The notes beneath the pieces were generated by a model, which saw nothing but the letters and a program-made list of their open reading frames with translations, was not told the origin of the DNA and searched no databases. Position numbers and translations under genes: made by a program. Source: Bacillota bacterium (GTDB lineage Bacteria; Bacillota; Desulfitobacteriia; Desulfitobacteriales; JAJXUE01). From it: a stretch of DNA of 13,459 bases. The DNA lies in the NCBI GenBank assembly GCA_021786555.1, contig JAJYNB010000256.1, positions 1-13,459 of the forward strand, in the 5' to 3' direction. The first letter of the stretch is position 1; each line of letters starts with the position of its first letter. Below are positions 7,598-13,459 of the stretch, piece by piece.

Positions 7598-8142
7598 CCT
7601 ACCTTATTTGCCAGTACATCACTGGTTGTCACCAAAGTTACTTGTTCGGGCATTCTAGCGAGAATATTTAGAGTTGCCTGATGCAGGGATCCATTACCGC
7701 TGGCCAACGCATCAGTCACAACAGTTACTGAATAACCGGCGTCGACTGCGTCATACACAGACGCTAAAACACATATATCAGTCTCTACGCCAACCACAAT
7801 TAACCGTGACGTTCGATTTTGCTGCATGTGGTTCACGAACCAAGGTGAACCAAAACAGGAGTATGTTATCTTGTCAAAGACTTTTGCTGGTTCAGCCTTA
7901 AGTTCATCCACCACATCCCAATTAGTCGAATCAAGCGCTAATTCACGCCAGCGCTGATAGAAAGAATGCCAACTCCCTTTTGGTTCAGGCGGAGGAATGT
8001 GGCGACTGAAAAGTACTTGGTTATCGAAATGGGCTACTAATCGCTTGATTCGAGGCAGAATCTCATCAGTAGCGGGAACTTGCCATGGGGTTTTCCTGGA
8101 AAACACCTTTTGCATGTCAATAACCAGGAGTAAAGACTTCAT
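7594..8142 (-). CDS. Isochorismatase-like cysteine hydrolase
   Basis: The 182-residue protein belongs to the isochorismatase/nicotinamidase superfamily. The expected Asp-Lys-Cys triad is visible as Asp9 (VIDMQ), Lys91 (FDKITYSCF) and Cys124 (GVETDICVLAS). Characterised relatives hydrolyse amides, ureido groups or enol ethers (nicotinamidase, N-carbamoylsarcosine amidase, ureidoacrylate hydrolase RutB, isochorismatase). His48 and His59 (SRHIPP, SWHSF) could correspond to the metal site of nicotinamidases, but this is uncertain. The start ATG at 8142 follows a GAGGAGG site that touches the permease stop. The gene lies between a permease and the ATPase, with a 15-base gap on one side and a GTGA overlap on the other, so it is made together with the transporter. 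Its substrate is probably an amide or similar group on the imported compound (inference). Confidence 0.85.
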   Translation of the reverse strand: MKSLLLVIDMQKVFSRKTPWQVPATDEILPRIKRLVAHFDNQVLFSRHIPPPEPKGSWHSFYQRWRELALDSTNWDVVDELKAEPAKVFDKITYSCFGSPWFVNHMQQNRTSRLIVVGVETDICVLASVYDAVDAGYSVTVVTDALASGNGSLHQATLNILARMPEQVTLVTTSDVLANKVG

Positions 8143-8157
8143 TTTCGCTTCCTCCTC

Positions 8158-8931
8158 TTAAAACAGTTTGTCTGCCGAACTGCCCAGTTTTCCCAGGGAA
8201 ATTACGGCGGCAAAGGAGACGATGACGAGGATTGAAGCCAACGCGTTCATATCAGGACGGTAGCCGACCTTAATCAGGTTGAAGATTTCCAGCGGCAAGG
8301 TCCTGACTCCAAAAGGACTCAGAAAGTATTGTATGACAAAACTGTTGAAGCACACCATCAAGGACATCAATGCTCCCGACAATATTGCGGGTGCAGCTAC
8401 TGGGACGGTTATTTCAAAAAAAACACGGTTTGGACCTGCTCCCAAATTGCGTGCGGCATCCTCTATAGCAGGATCCGTATCGATTAATCGGTTGTAGACG
8501 ATGAGGACAACGTAGGGTAATGTTACAACCAAATTTCCTAAAAACAGAGCAGTGAAGCTCCGGCCCAGGCCTAAAAAGGTGACCACAAGCAGCATGGCTA
8601 TCCCTAAAACAAGCCAAGGCACGACGATTGGCACAATGGTCATCCCGGTGTACAGGGCAGCAACTTTACGCGGCAGGCGAACCATGCCAACTGCAGTGAG
8701 GGTCCCTATAAAGGCAGCTGTAAACGCTACTGAGACGGATAGTTTAATGCTTAGCCAGGTTGCAGGAAAAAGATTGCTCTCTGTAAACAAGATGTAGTAC
8801 CATTTAGTGGTAAAAACAAATGGGAATGTGCCGTAGGCAGATAGATTTAATGACATGAGCACCACCATGAAGATGGGAGCAAACAAAAACATGTAGGTGA
8901 TTAATAACCATGTTTTCAGTACAACTTTCAT
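8158..8931 (-). CDS. ABC transporter permease, PotC-like
   Basis: The 257-residue inner-membrane subunit has about six hydrophobic helices (roughly 7-30, 65-85, 95-120, 128-150, 180-200, 232-246). It carries the conserved EAA loop that docks on the ATPase (IEDAARNLGAG, about 156-166, then VFFEITVP), characteristic of binding-protein-dependent permeases. Length and spacing match PotC/YdcV-type permeases. Its ATG overlaps the stop of the preceding permease as ATGA (8928-8931), and GAGGGGGAG lies upstream, indicating translational coupling. With the partner permease it should form the membrane channel of the importer. The family is clear; Pot-type permeases also serve opines, aminoethylphosphonate, thiamine and similar compounds, so polyamine is only one possibility. 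Confidence 0.9.
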   Translation of the reverse strand: MKVVLKTWLLITYMFLFAPIFMVVLMSLNLSAYGTFPFVFTTKWYYILFTESNLFPATWLSIKLSVSVAFTAAFIGTLTAVGMVRLPRKVAALYTGMTIVPIVVPWLVLGIAMLLVVTFLGLGRSFTALFLGNLVVTLPYVVLIVYNRLIDTDPAIEDAARNLGAGPNRVFFEITVPVAAPAILSGALMSLMVCFNSFVIQYFLSPFGVRTLPLEIFNLIKVGYRPDMNALASILVIVSFAAVISLGKLGSSADKLF

Positions 8932-9803
8932 GACGTGGTCTCCCCCTCAATACGACGTGTGGCAAATCCGGCTAGAATGTTAAAAATAAGGGTTATTATT
9001 ATAAGCATTAACAGAAGTACAAACGACAAAGCCGCTCCGAGACCCCAGTCGTACACAACGCTAAATTGGTCATTAATAACCGAACCAATCATCATGCCAT
9101 CAGGCCCGCCTAAAATTTGTGGCTCAACAAAGGAGCCGACCACAGGGATAAAAACTAAGACAACCCCTAGCAAAATGGCTGGTAAGCACAGCGGGAATAA
9201 GATGCTCCAGAATATTCTCCAGCGGCCAGCGCCAAGGCTCCGGGCAGCCTCAAAAAGGGAGTCTGGTATCTTTTGTATAGTAGAGTAGAAACTCAAAATC
9301 ATATATGGTAGATATTCGTAGACTAGCACAAACAACACGGCTTTAGGGGTAAAAAGAATGGAGGTGTCGGATTTGGCGAGTCCAACAAAACCCAGCAAAG
9401 ACATTACTGGCCCTTTAGCCTGTAACAAAACCATAATCGCATAAATTAACAGGAGTTGTGACGTCAAAAACGGCACTATGGTTGACATGAGCCATGTTTG
9501 GCGCCAGCGCTCGTTAATAACTTTTGCTAACCCATAAGCTGCCGGCCAGGCAATTGCGATACAGCTGATGGTTACCAGTAAGCCTATCCTCATGGATTTC
9601 CATATTAACGTCAGGTAAAGGGGTTTAGTAAATATTTTGTAATAGTTGACTAGGGCCAATTGAATTACCATTCCCGGCCTGGGGTTATCAGGCAATAAGC
9701 TAAAAAAAATTAATGCCCCTAAAGGTAACAAGGCCATCAGGACCAGGATTCCCGTTGAAGGAAAAAGCAATGGCCAAGGTGCTTTTCTGTTGTGCCTCCC
9801 CAT
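8928..9803 (-). CDS. ABC transporter permease, PotB-like
   Basis: The 291-residue inner-membrane subunit has a short basic N-terminus and about six hydrophobic segments (near 14-36, 70-95, 105-128, 155-175, 205-225, 255-282). The EAA loop reads EAARSLGAGRWRIFWSILFP (185-204), the contact site for the ATPase. A large loop between the first two helices (about 36-68) is usual in PotB/YdcU-type proteins. The ATG at 9803 has AAAGGAG eight bases upstream. It is the first permease after the binding protein, separated from it by a 47-base gap filled by the hairpin at 9820-9852. It overlaps the next permease by four bases. Like its partner it fits the polyamine/opine/phosphonate class and gives no direct information on substrate. 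Confidence 0.9.
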   Translation of the reverse strand: MGRHNRKAPWPLLFPSTGILVLMALLPLGALIFFSLLPDNPRPGMVIQLALVNYYKIFTKPLYLTLIWKSMRIGLLVTISCIAIAWPAAYGLAKVINERWRQTWLMSTIVPFLTSQLLLIYAIMVLLQAKGPVMSLLGFVGLAKSDTSILFTPKAVLFVLVYEYLPYMILSFYSTIQKIPDSLFEAARSLGAGRWRIFWSILFPLCLPAILLGVVLVFIPVVGSFVEPQILGGPDGMMIGSVINDQFSVVYDWGLGAALSFVLLLMLIIITLIFNILAGFATRRIEGETTS

Positions 9804-9819
9804 AAACTACACTCCTTTA

Positions 9820-9852
9820 AAAGAAGGCCCGGGTATGCCCGGGTCCTTCTTT
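9820..9852 (-). promoter_or_regulatory. Strong intercistronic hairpin between binding protein and permease
   Basis: Bases 9820-9833 pair with 9838-9852 in a 14-bp stem with one bulged base (9844) and a 4-base loop, including CCCGGG on both sides. On the - strand the stem ends in CTTCTTTTAAA, giving a short U-run like a weak terminator. The binding-protein stop codon (9851-9853) lies in its base, and the permease Shine-Dalgarno follows directly. Hairpins here commonly raise binding-protein yield over permeases by partial termination or by protecting the upstream mRNA. That role is inferred. Confidence 0.75.
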
Positions 9853-10957
9853 AGGAACTTGCTTTGACCTCTTCCCACAGTGCCGTCCATTTTTTCAATG
9901 TGTCGGTTGGCAGGTTTCCTTGCATAACTAAGGAGTCCAGCATTTTAGGATCAATCGGCATTGCGTTCTTGATTTTGGGATCAAGATCGTTCACAGCCTT
10001 TTCATTGGCAATAGCAGGAGCTTCTGCTTTGGGGTCTTCATAATATTGTTTCTGGAATTCTTCGCTAATCATGAAATCTATCCACTTATAAGCCAGGTCT
10101 TTATTTGGTGAGTTGGACACTATAGCCCAGTTGTCAACCCAACCAATTGCGCCTTCTTTTGGGTAAACGTAAGTCAGGGGATCACCATTGCTAATTTGAA
10201 GACGGGATAATCCGAACCAGGCGTTGCCTACCACGATTTCGTTAGAAGTAAACAGCTTGGTCCAGTCATCTGCTGACGACCAATAGGTTTTTACTAACTT
10301 TTTCTGTTGCAGCAGCGCTTGTTTCACTTTGCTTAAATCTGGGTTATACGGATCTTCCCCTAAGTACAGTGCGGCAGTCATAATAGCTGTAGTTGGATCG
10401 TCGAAAAAGGCTATTTTTCCTTTATACTGGGGATCCCATAAAGCTGCCCAGGAGTCAAGTTTATTGGCAATAATCTTATTGTTGTAAGCTAAAGACGTGG
10501 TACCCCAAACCCAAGGAACAGCGTAAGTTTGGCCGTCTTTGCCTTTAACGTCCGGAAGGTTTTGGAGCTTCTTATAGAGGTACTGAAAATTCGTTAATTT
10601 TGAGGTGTCTATGGGTTGGATTAGTCCCTCCTTTACTGCTGGTTGTACATAAGCAAGGTTTGGTAACACTACGTCAATCTTACCCACACCTCCGGTACGT
10701 AGCATATTTAAGAGCTCTTCTTCAGAATTAAAATATTGGTGTACAACTTTCACGTTATATTTTTTTTCGAAGGTTTGAACAGCATAGGACTGATCAGATC
10801 CGTAGCCTTTCCAGTTGGCAACGACAAAAGTCTTGGGTGCTTGTGAACTTGTCTGGTCTTGTTTCCCCGCTGTCCCACAACCAGTAAACAGCAGGCCGAG
10901 GCCGAGGATGGCGACTATTGCCAAAAAACCTGACGAGTGTTTGCCCATTTTAAACAT
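9851..10957 (-). CDS. Lipoprotein solute-binding protein, PotD/PotF-like
   Basis: The 368-residue protein starts with a basic stretch and hydrophobic core, then FTGC with Cys27 as the likely lipidated residue, so it should be tethered outside the cell membrane. The mature part resembles spermidine/putrescine-type binding proteins: FVVANWKGYG near the start, NSEEELLNMLRTGG, a hinge segment with YAVPWVWGTTSLAYN (about 142-156), WAALWDPQYKGKIAFFDD, and WVDNWAIVSNSPNKDLAYKWIDFM near the end. It hands substrate to the two permeases encoded next. The start ATG 10957 has GGGAGGAAG upstream; an internal ATG three codons in has no better site. Related proteins bind polyamines, opines, amino acids or phosphonates. 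The ligand cannot be deduced by eye, and the ribokinase/RbsD context argues for something sugar-linked. Confidence 0.9.
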   Translation of the reverse strand: MFKMGKHSSGFLAIVAILGLGLLFTGCGTAGKQDQTSSQAPKTFVVANWKGYGSDQSYAVQTFEKKYNVKVVHQYFNSEEELLNMLRTGGVGKIDVVLPNLAYVQPAVKEGLIQPIDTSKLTNFQYLYKKLQNLPDVKGKDGQTYAVPWVWGTTSLAYNNKIIANKLDSWAALWDPQYKGKIAFFDDPTTAIMTAALYLGEDPYNPDLSKVKQALLQQKKLVKTYWSSADDWTKLFTSNEIVVGNAWFGLSRLQISNGDPLTYVYPKEGAIGWVDNWAIVSNSPNKDLAYKWIDFMISEEFQKQYYEDPKAEAPAIANEKAVNDLDPKIKNAMPIDPKMLDSLVMQGNLPTDTLKKWTALWEEVKASS

Positions 10958-10995
10958 TTTCTCTTCCTCCCATTGTGCAAGAACACTTGATTTTA

Positions 10996-11922
10996 CTACA
11001 CGATTTGTTTGTCAAGCATGAATTGCTCGACTTCCGCCCGTTTCGGTAATGAAGTCTGTGCACCGATACGGGTAGTGGAGAGAGCCCCGACCACATTGGC
11101 GAATTTTAGAGCTTGAAAGATAGGCCGGCCTTCCGCTAAGGCAACCGCTAAACCTGCATTGAAAGCATCTCCGGCTGCGGTTGTGTCCACTGTTTCTACA
11201 ACCATACCCGTGATGTGTTCCATCTGGTTGCCTTTTGCGTACAATACACCTTGGGCTCCCAGCTTTAACAAAACTACCTTAGCACCACCTCCTAAAATAT
11301 CTGCAGCTGCCAACCGAGAACTCTTAAGGTCTACGATTCTTCTACCCGTTAGACTCTCAGCTTCACTTTCATTCGGGGTTAAGATATCCACCATGCTCAG
11401 TAATTCCGGAGAAAGAGGTTGAGCCGGAGCCGGGTCGAGTATTACTAGCTTGCCAAGTTTGGCGGCCAAGCGAGCGGCATATTCCACGGTCTCGATCGGT
11501 ACTTCGAGTTGAAGCATTACGGCTTTAGACTCTCGAATAGCCTTCTCAGCCGCGTCAACGTCTTGCAGTGAACATAAGGCATTAGCCCCCTGGACAATTA
11601 CTATAGAGTTTGCGCCTCCGGCATCCACAGTAATAGAAGCTATGCCAGTTGGTATATCGGGGCTTGTACGAATCAGCGAAATGTCCACGTTGTCGGTCGC
11701 TAAAGCACTCTGTAGTTTGTTTCCAAAATAGTCATCACCAACGCAACCGACCATTGTTACTTTTGCGTCCAGTCTTGCGGCGGCTACCGCTTGGTTAGCA
11801 CCTTTACCACCTGGTATCATGCGAAAATCGATTCCCTTTCTGGTCTCACCAACTTGTGGCATCCTTTGGGTTACAGTCACCAAATCCATGTTGAGACTTC
11901 CGATTACTACAACGTCCGCCAT
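10996..11922 (-). CDS. rbsK: Ribokinase (PfkB family sugar kinase)
   Basis: The 308-residue length fits ribokinase. ATP-dependent phosphorylation of D-ribose to ribose 5-phosphate is the family reaction. Signatures are GSLNMDLV (8-15), the first PfkB motif GGKGANQA (38-45), QLE with Glu140, TPNESEAE (182-189), and the second PfkB motif DTTAAGDAFNAGLAVAL (246-262) with catalytic Asp252. The start ATG 11922 has AAGGGA upstream and lies 15 bases after the LacI-type regulator stop. The binding-protein gene follows 38 bases downstream. RbsD at the operon end supports ribose as the sugar. Other PfkB enzymes (fructokinase, nucleoside or deoxyribose kinase) share these motifs, so the exact sugar is probable, not proven. 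No RbsA/RbsC/RbsB transporter is present in the window. Confidence 0.88.
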   Translation of the reverse strand: MADVVVIGSLNMDLVTVTQRMPQVGETRKGIDFRMIPGGKGANQAVAAARLDAKVTMVGCVGDDYFGNKLQSALATDNVDISLIRTSPDIPTGIASITVDAGGANSIVIVQGANALCSLQDVDAAEKAIRESKAVMLQLEVPIETVEYAARLAAKLGKLVILDPAPAQPLSPELLSMVDILTPNESEAESLTGRRIVDLKSSRLAAADILGGGAKVVLLKLGAQGVLYAKGNQMEHITGMVVETVDTTAAGDAFNAGLAVALAEGRPIFQALKFANVVGALSTTRIGAQTSLPKRAEVEQFMLDKQIV

Positions 11923-11937
11923 AATAGTTCCCTTCGT

Positions 11938-12957
11938 TTAAAGGCTTAGTGCAGCTGTGGACTGTCTAAGCACCAAGTCGGGTTTTAACACGATATGCCT
12001 TGGTTCTTGCTGAGAGGGCAGTTTAATCTTATCCAATAGCAGCTCGCAGGCAATCATACCCATGCGATAAATGGGCTGTGCCACAGTAGTTAATGGCGGC
12101 CTTTCCAGCTTCGCCCAAAAAATGTCGTCAAACCCGACAACAGAAAAATCTTGGGGCACATGCAAGTTTCTACTTTGGATGGCTCTGATGGCTCCTATTG
12201 CGATCAAGTCGTTCGCGGCGAACACGGCCGTAAAAGGGAGGCCCTTTTCCAATACCTCAATAAGGCGGTCAAAGCCGCTTTCGAATCTATAATCGCCATA
12301 ATGGATAAGGTTACGGTTTATTGGTATGCCGCTCTCGCGCAGAGCTTTCAGGTAGCCTTGTTCCCTTTCCTGGGTTGTCGAAATATTGGTACCGCCGCCA
12401 AGAAACAGGATTTTTTCATGCCCAAGGGTAACAAGGTGTTTGACTGCAAGGTATGCACCTTCAAGGTTGTCGCTGGTAACACTGTCTATGGTTAGTGATG
12501 GAAATGTCCTGTCCACCAAGACAACCGGCAAACCGCTTGTGGTTAGTTCTTGGATACGAGAGCCGTCCGAACTGCTACCGGCGATTATGATGCCATCTAC
12601 TGATTTGCGCTCCAGTACATTGAGGTAAGATTCTTCATTGGCAGCTACGTTATCTGTGTTCCCTAAGATTACCGTGTAGCCCTGGACAGTGGCTGCATCT
12701 TCTACGCCTCTGGCGATTGAAGGGAAGAACAGGTTGGTAATATCCGGTAATATAAGGCCGATAGTATTGCTTTTACCTCCCCCTAACCCCTTAGCCAAGG
12801 GGTTGGGCTCGAAATCCAACTCCCTTATCGCTTCCATGACTTTGTGTTTGGTCTCGGCATTGACATATCCACTATTGTTGATAACTCGGGAAACTGTCGA
12901 TATAGATACTTGAGCCTTTTCCGCTACGTCTTTAATGGTAGTTTTCGCTATTTTCAT
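11938..12957 (-). CDS. LacI family transcriptional regulator
   Basis: The 339-residue protein has an N-terminal helix-turn-helix with TTIKDVAEKAQVSISTVSRV (6-25), a hinge helix PNPLAKGL (51-58) with the Leu that inserts in the minor groove, and a periplasmic-binding-protein-like effector domain from about 63. Effector-site landmarks include VDRTFP (148-153), QEREQGY (196-202), AANDLIAIGAI (248-258) and GFDDI (275-279), as in ribose- or purine-type regulators. I start at ATG 12957 because GAGGG lies just upstream and the helix-turn-helix begins there. A longer frame from 13017 would run through the operator sequences. It is the first gene of the operon and probably represses its own operon through the operators at 12984-13016. 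An RbsR-like role is inferred from context. Confidence 0.92.
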   Translation of the reverse strand: MKIAKTTIKDVAEKAQVSISTVSRVINNSGYVNAETKHKVMEAIRELDFEPNPLAKGLGGGKSNTIGLILPDITNLFFPSIARGVEDAATVQGYTVILGNTDNVAANEESYLNVLERKSVDGIIIAGSSSDGSRIQELTTSGLPVVLVDRTFPSLTIDSVTSDNLEGAYLAVKHLVTLGHEKILFLGGGTNISTTQEREQGYLKALRESGIPINRNLIHYGDYRFESGFDRLIEVLEKGLPFTAVFAANDLIAIGAIRAIQSRNLHVPQDFSVVGFDDIFWAKLERPPLTTVAQPIYRMGMIACELLLDKIKLPSQQEPRHIVLKPDLVLRQSTAALSL

Positions 12958-12983
12958 TTTGCCCTCATTAATAATGCTTATCT

Positions 12984-12995
12984 TAAAACGTTTAC
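12984..12995. promoter_or_regulatory. Second LacI-type operator (weaker copy)
   Basis: TAAAACGTTTAC shares the central AAACGTTT of the site at 13003-13016 and is nearly palindromic. Its centre lies exactly 20 bp from that of the stronger site, two helical turns, so two dimers could bind on the same face of the DNA. It lies 27 bases before the regulator start codon. Confidence 0.7.
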
Positions 12996-13002
12996 ACTTA
13001 TC

Positions 13003-13016
13003 TGGAAACGTTTCCA
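13003..13016. promoter_or_regulatory. LacI-type operator, perfect 14-bp palindrome
   Basis: TGGAAACGTTTCCA is a perfect palindrome with the central CG typical of LacI-family operators and close to the AAACGTTT core known for RbsR-like proteins. It is also similar to, but not a full match for, catabolite-response elements. It lies 46 bases upstream of the regulator start codon and overlaps the likely promoter. Confidence 0.8.
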
Positions 13017-13032
13017 CACATGGTGTATTCTA

Positions 13033-13241
13033 TACCCCACGTTTAATTCCTGCTATCTTTCAAAAATATCTAAAAAAAATATAGCCGTTGCCTTTCTGAA
13101 CTTCGACTAACTTCGTAGTAAGGAATAACCGGGCTGAAGATTTGCCAAACGGGGAGAAAATGCACAATTTGTGCTGTCAGGTTTTGACTGCTTTTAATGG
13201 CCTTAATGGGGCAGATACTGGCCGCAGCACCATTGGAATGT
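13033..13241. other. Gene-poor divergent intergenic stretch
   Basis: The gap between the regulator start (12957) and the next + strand gene (13347) is 389 bases. Its left part holds the operators and operon promoter, and its right part the hairpin and promoter described separately. The section 13033-13241 holds an A/T-rich patch around 13060-13085 and no RNA gene or strong hairpin. The only open frame of note is a 27-codon + strand frame (ATG 13160, TGA 13241-13243) with GGGGAG four bases upstream. It resembles no protein I know and may be chance. Confidence 0.5.
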
Positions 13242-13284
13242 GAAGATGAGTCAGTTGGGAACCGTCCCCAACTGATTCATCTTC
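13242..13284. repeat. Long hairpin with REP-like core (copy 2 of the 12-base motif)
   Basis: Bases 13242-13259 pair with 13267-13284 over 18 positions, with one G-T wobble (13250/13276) and a 7-base loop. The right half contains GAACCGTCCCCA (13259-13270), the exact inverse of the motif at 2885-2896. T-rich DNA follows (CTTTGTTATT), so it could also act as a terminator. It sits immediately before the promoter at 13286-13314. Dispersed palindromic repeats with this core are, from memory, common in Clostridia-type genomes. Confidence 0.75.
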
Positions 13285-13285
13285 T

Positions 13286-13314
13286 TTGTTATTGGTTGCC
13301 ATTTTTGATATAAT
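13286..13314 (+). promoter_or_regulatory. Strong sigma-A-type promoter for the ABC ATPase gene
   Basis: TTGTTA (13286-13291) and a perfect TATAAT (13309-13314) are separated by 17 bases. TGA directly before the -10 makes an extended -10. The start codon at 13347 lies 32 bases downstream, behind AGAGGT. Confidence 0.8.
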
Positions 13315-13346
13315 GAAAAAATTAAAAACTACATAAAGAGGTAAGC

Positions 13347-13459
13347 ATGGAAGAACAGCAAAGCGTGATCAGGGCCAGAAACCTGGTGAAAAGGTTTGGC
13401 GATTTTGCAGCGGTTCAGGGCATAGACCTGGACGTGCTCCGGGGCGAATGCTTTGGACT
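13347..13459 (+). CDS. ABC transporter ATPase, N-terminus (partial)
   Basis: Thirty-seven codons are visible before the window ends. The sequence IRARNLVKRFGDFAAV followed by GIDLDV and RGECFG is the standard opening of an ABC ATPase, with the A-loop aromatic (Phe17) and the strand that leads into Walker A, which would follow directly. The style (LVKRFGDFAAVQGIDL) is like the export-type or NodI/CcmA-like drug and ABC-2 ATPases rather than sugar importers, but the evidence is slight. The start ATG has AGAGGT five bases upstream and the strong promoter at 13286-13314. It is divergent from the sugar operon and probably unrelated to it. Confidence 0.85.
   Translation, partial: MEEQQSVIRARNLVKRFGDFAAVQGIDLDVLRGECFG

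Larger units (their letters stand above)
12980..13032 (-). promoter_or_regulatory. Candidate promoter region of the nine-gene operon
   Basis: Two possibilities are visible on the - strand. One has TTTCCA (13008-13003) as -35 and TAAGAT (12985-12980) as -10 with a 17-base spacer, each matching four of six consensus bases; both operators would overlap it. The other uses TAGAAT (13032-13027) as -10 without a convincing -35, placing the palindrome just after the start point. Either arrangement allows repression by the operators. No second promoter was recognised inside the operon. Confidence 0.4.

Noticed and set aside
13003..13016. Classical catabolite-response element (CcpA site)
   Set aside because: The palindrome departs from the cre consensus at the third and third-last bases and lies beside a second copy in front of a LacI-family gene, so a specific operator is the simpler reading. 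CcpA binding cannot be excluded.
12958..13017. Extended start for the LacI-type regulator at ATG 13017
   Set aside because: The extra 20 residues would be translated from the operator region, have no good ribosome binding site, and precede the usual start of the helix-turn-helix by an atypical distance.
1..13459. CRISPR array, tRNA, rRNA, complete transposase or integrase
   Set aside because: No regularly spaced repeats, cloverleaf-like sequence or recombinase motifs were found on either strand by eye.

Overview
The window looks like chromosomal DNA from a Gram-positive Firmicute, probably a Clostridia/Peptococcaceae-type anaerobe. This is inferred from strong AAGGAGG-like ribosome binding sites, frequent TTG and GTG starts, a lipoprotein-type solute-binding protein, U-tailed hairpin terminators, and a pair of DUF445 membrane proteins. 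The genus cannot be fixed from the sequence alone.

Left part, + strand (1-3747). The window opens with the last 42 codons of a probable surface or secreted beta-rich protein, followed by a clear hairpin terminator. A promoter then precedes two adjacent, divergent DUF445 membrane-anchored proteins (303-1547 and about 1559-2899). Next comes a DeoR-family sugar-type repressor (2989-3747). A bidirectional terminator (3822-3847) separates it from the convergent operon.

Central part, - strand (12957 down to 3855). A nine-gene operon runs LacI-family regulator, ribokinase, lipoprotein solute-binding protein, two Pot-type permeases, isochorismatase-like cysteine hydrolase, Pot-type ATPase, GH63-type glycosidase, D-ribose pyranase (RbsD). 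The genes are tightly packed: 4-base overlaps (ATGA, GTGA), a 1-base stop/start overlap, and gaps of 12-47 bases. A pair of LacI-type operators with centres 20 bp apart lies just upstream of the regulator. A strong hairpin sits between the binding protein and the first permease. No gene for the usual ribose transporter (RbsA/RbsC/RbsB) is present in the window. The transporter is of the polyamine/opine/phosphonate type.

The genes suggest this working model (inference). An intact glycoside, possibly carrying an amine or amide, is imported by the Pot-like transporter and cleaved in the cytoplasm by the GH63 enzyme, which has no signal peptide. The cysteine hydrolase acts on the aglycone or an amide product. 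Released ribose, or a ribose-like sugar, is converted to its furanose form by RbsD and phosphorylated by the kinase. The LacI-type protein would sense the sugar. I do not recognise this combination as a described pathway, and it is the best candidate for a novel system here.

Right end, + strand (13018-13459). A gene-poor stretch contains a long near-perfect hairpin (13242-13284). Its 12-base core also occurs, inverted, at the end of the second DUF445 gene. A consensus promoter then leads into the first 37 codons of an ABC-type ATPase cut by the window edge. Sampled base composition is visibly lower inside the operon than in the + strand genes to its left, consistent with a separate origin for the operon.
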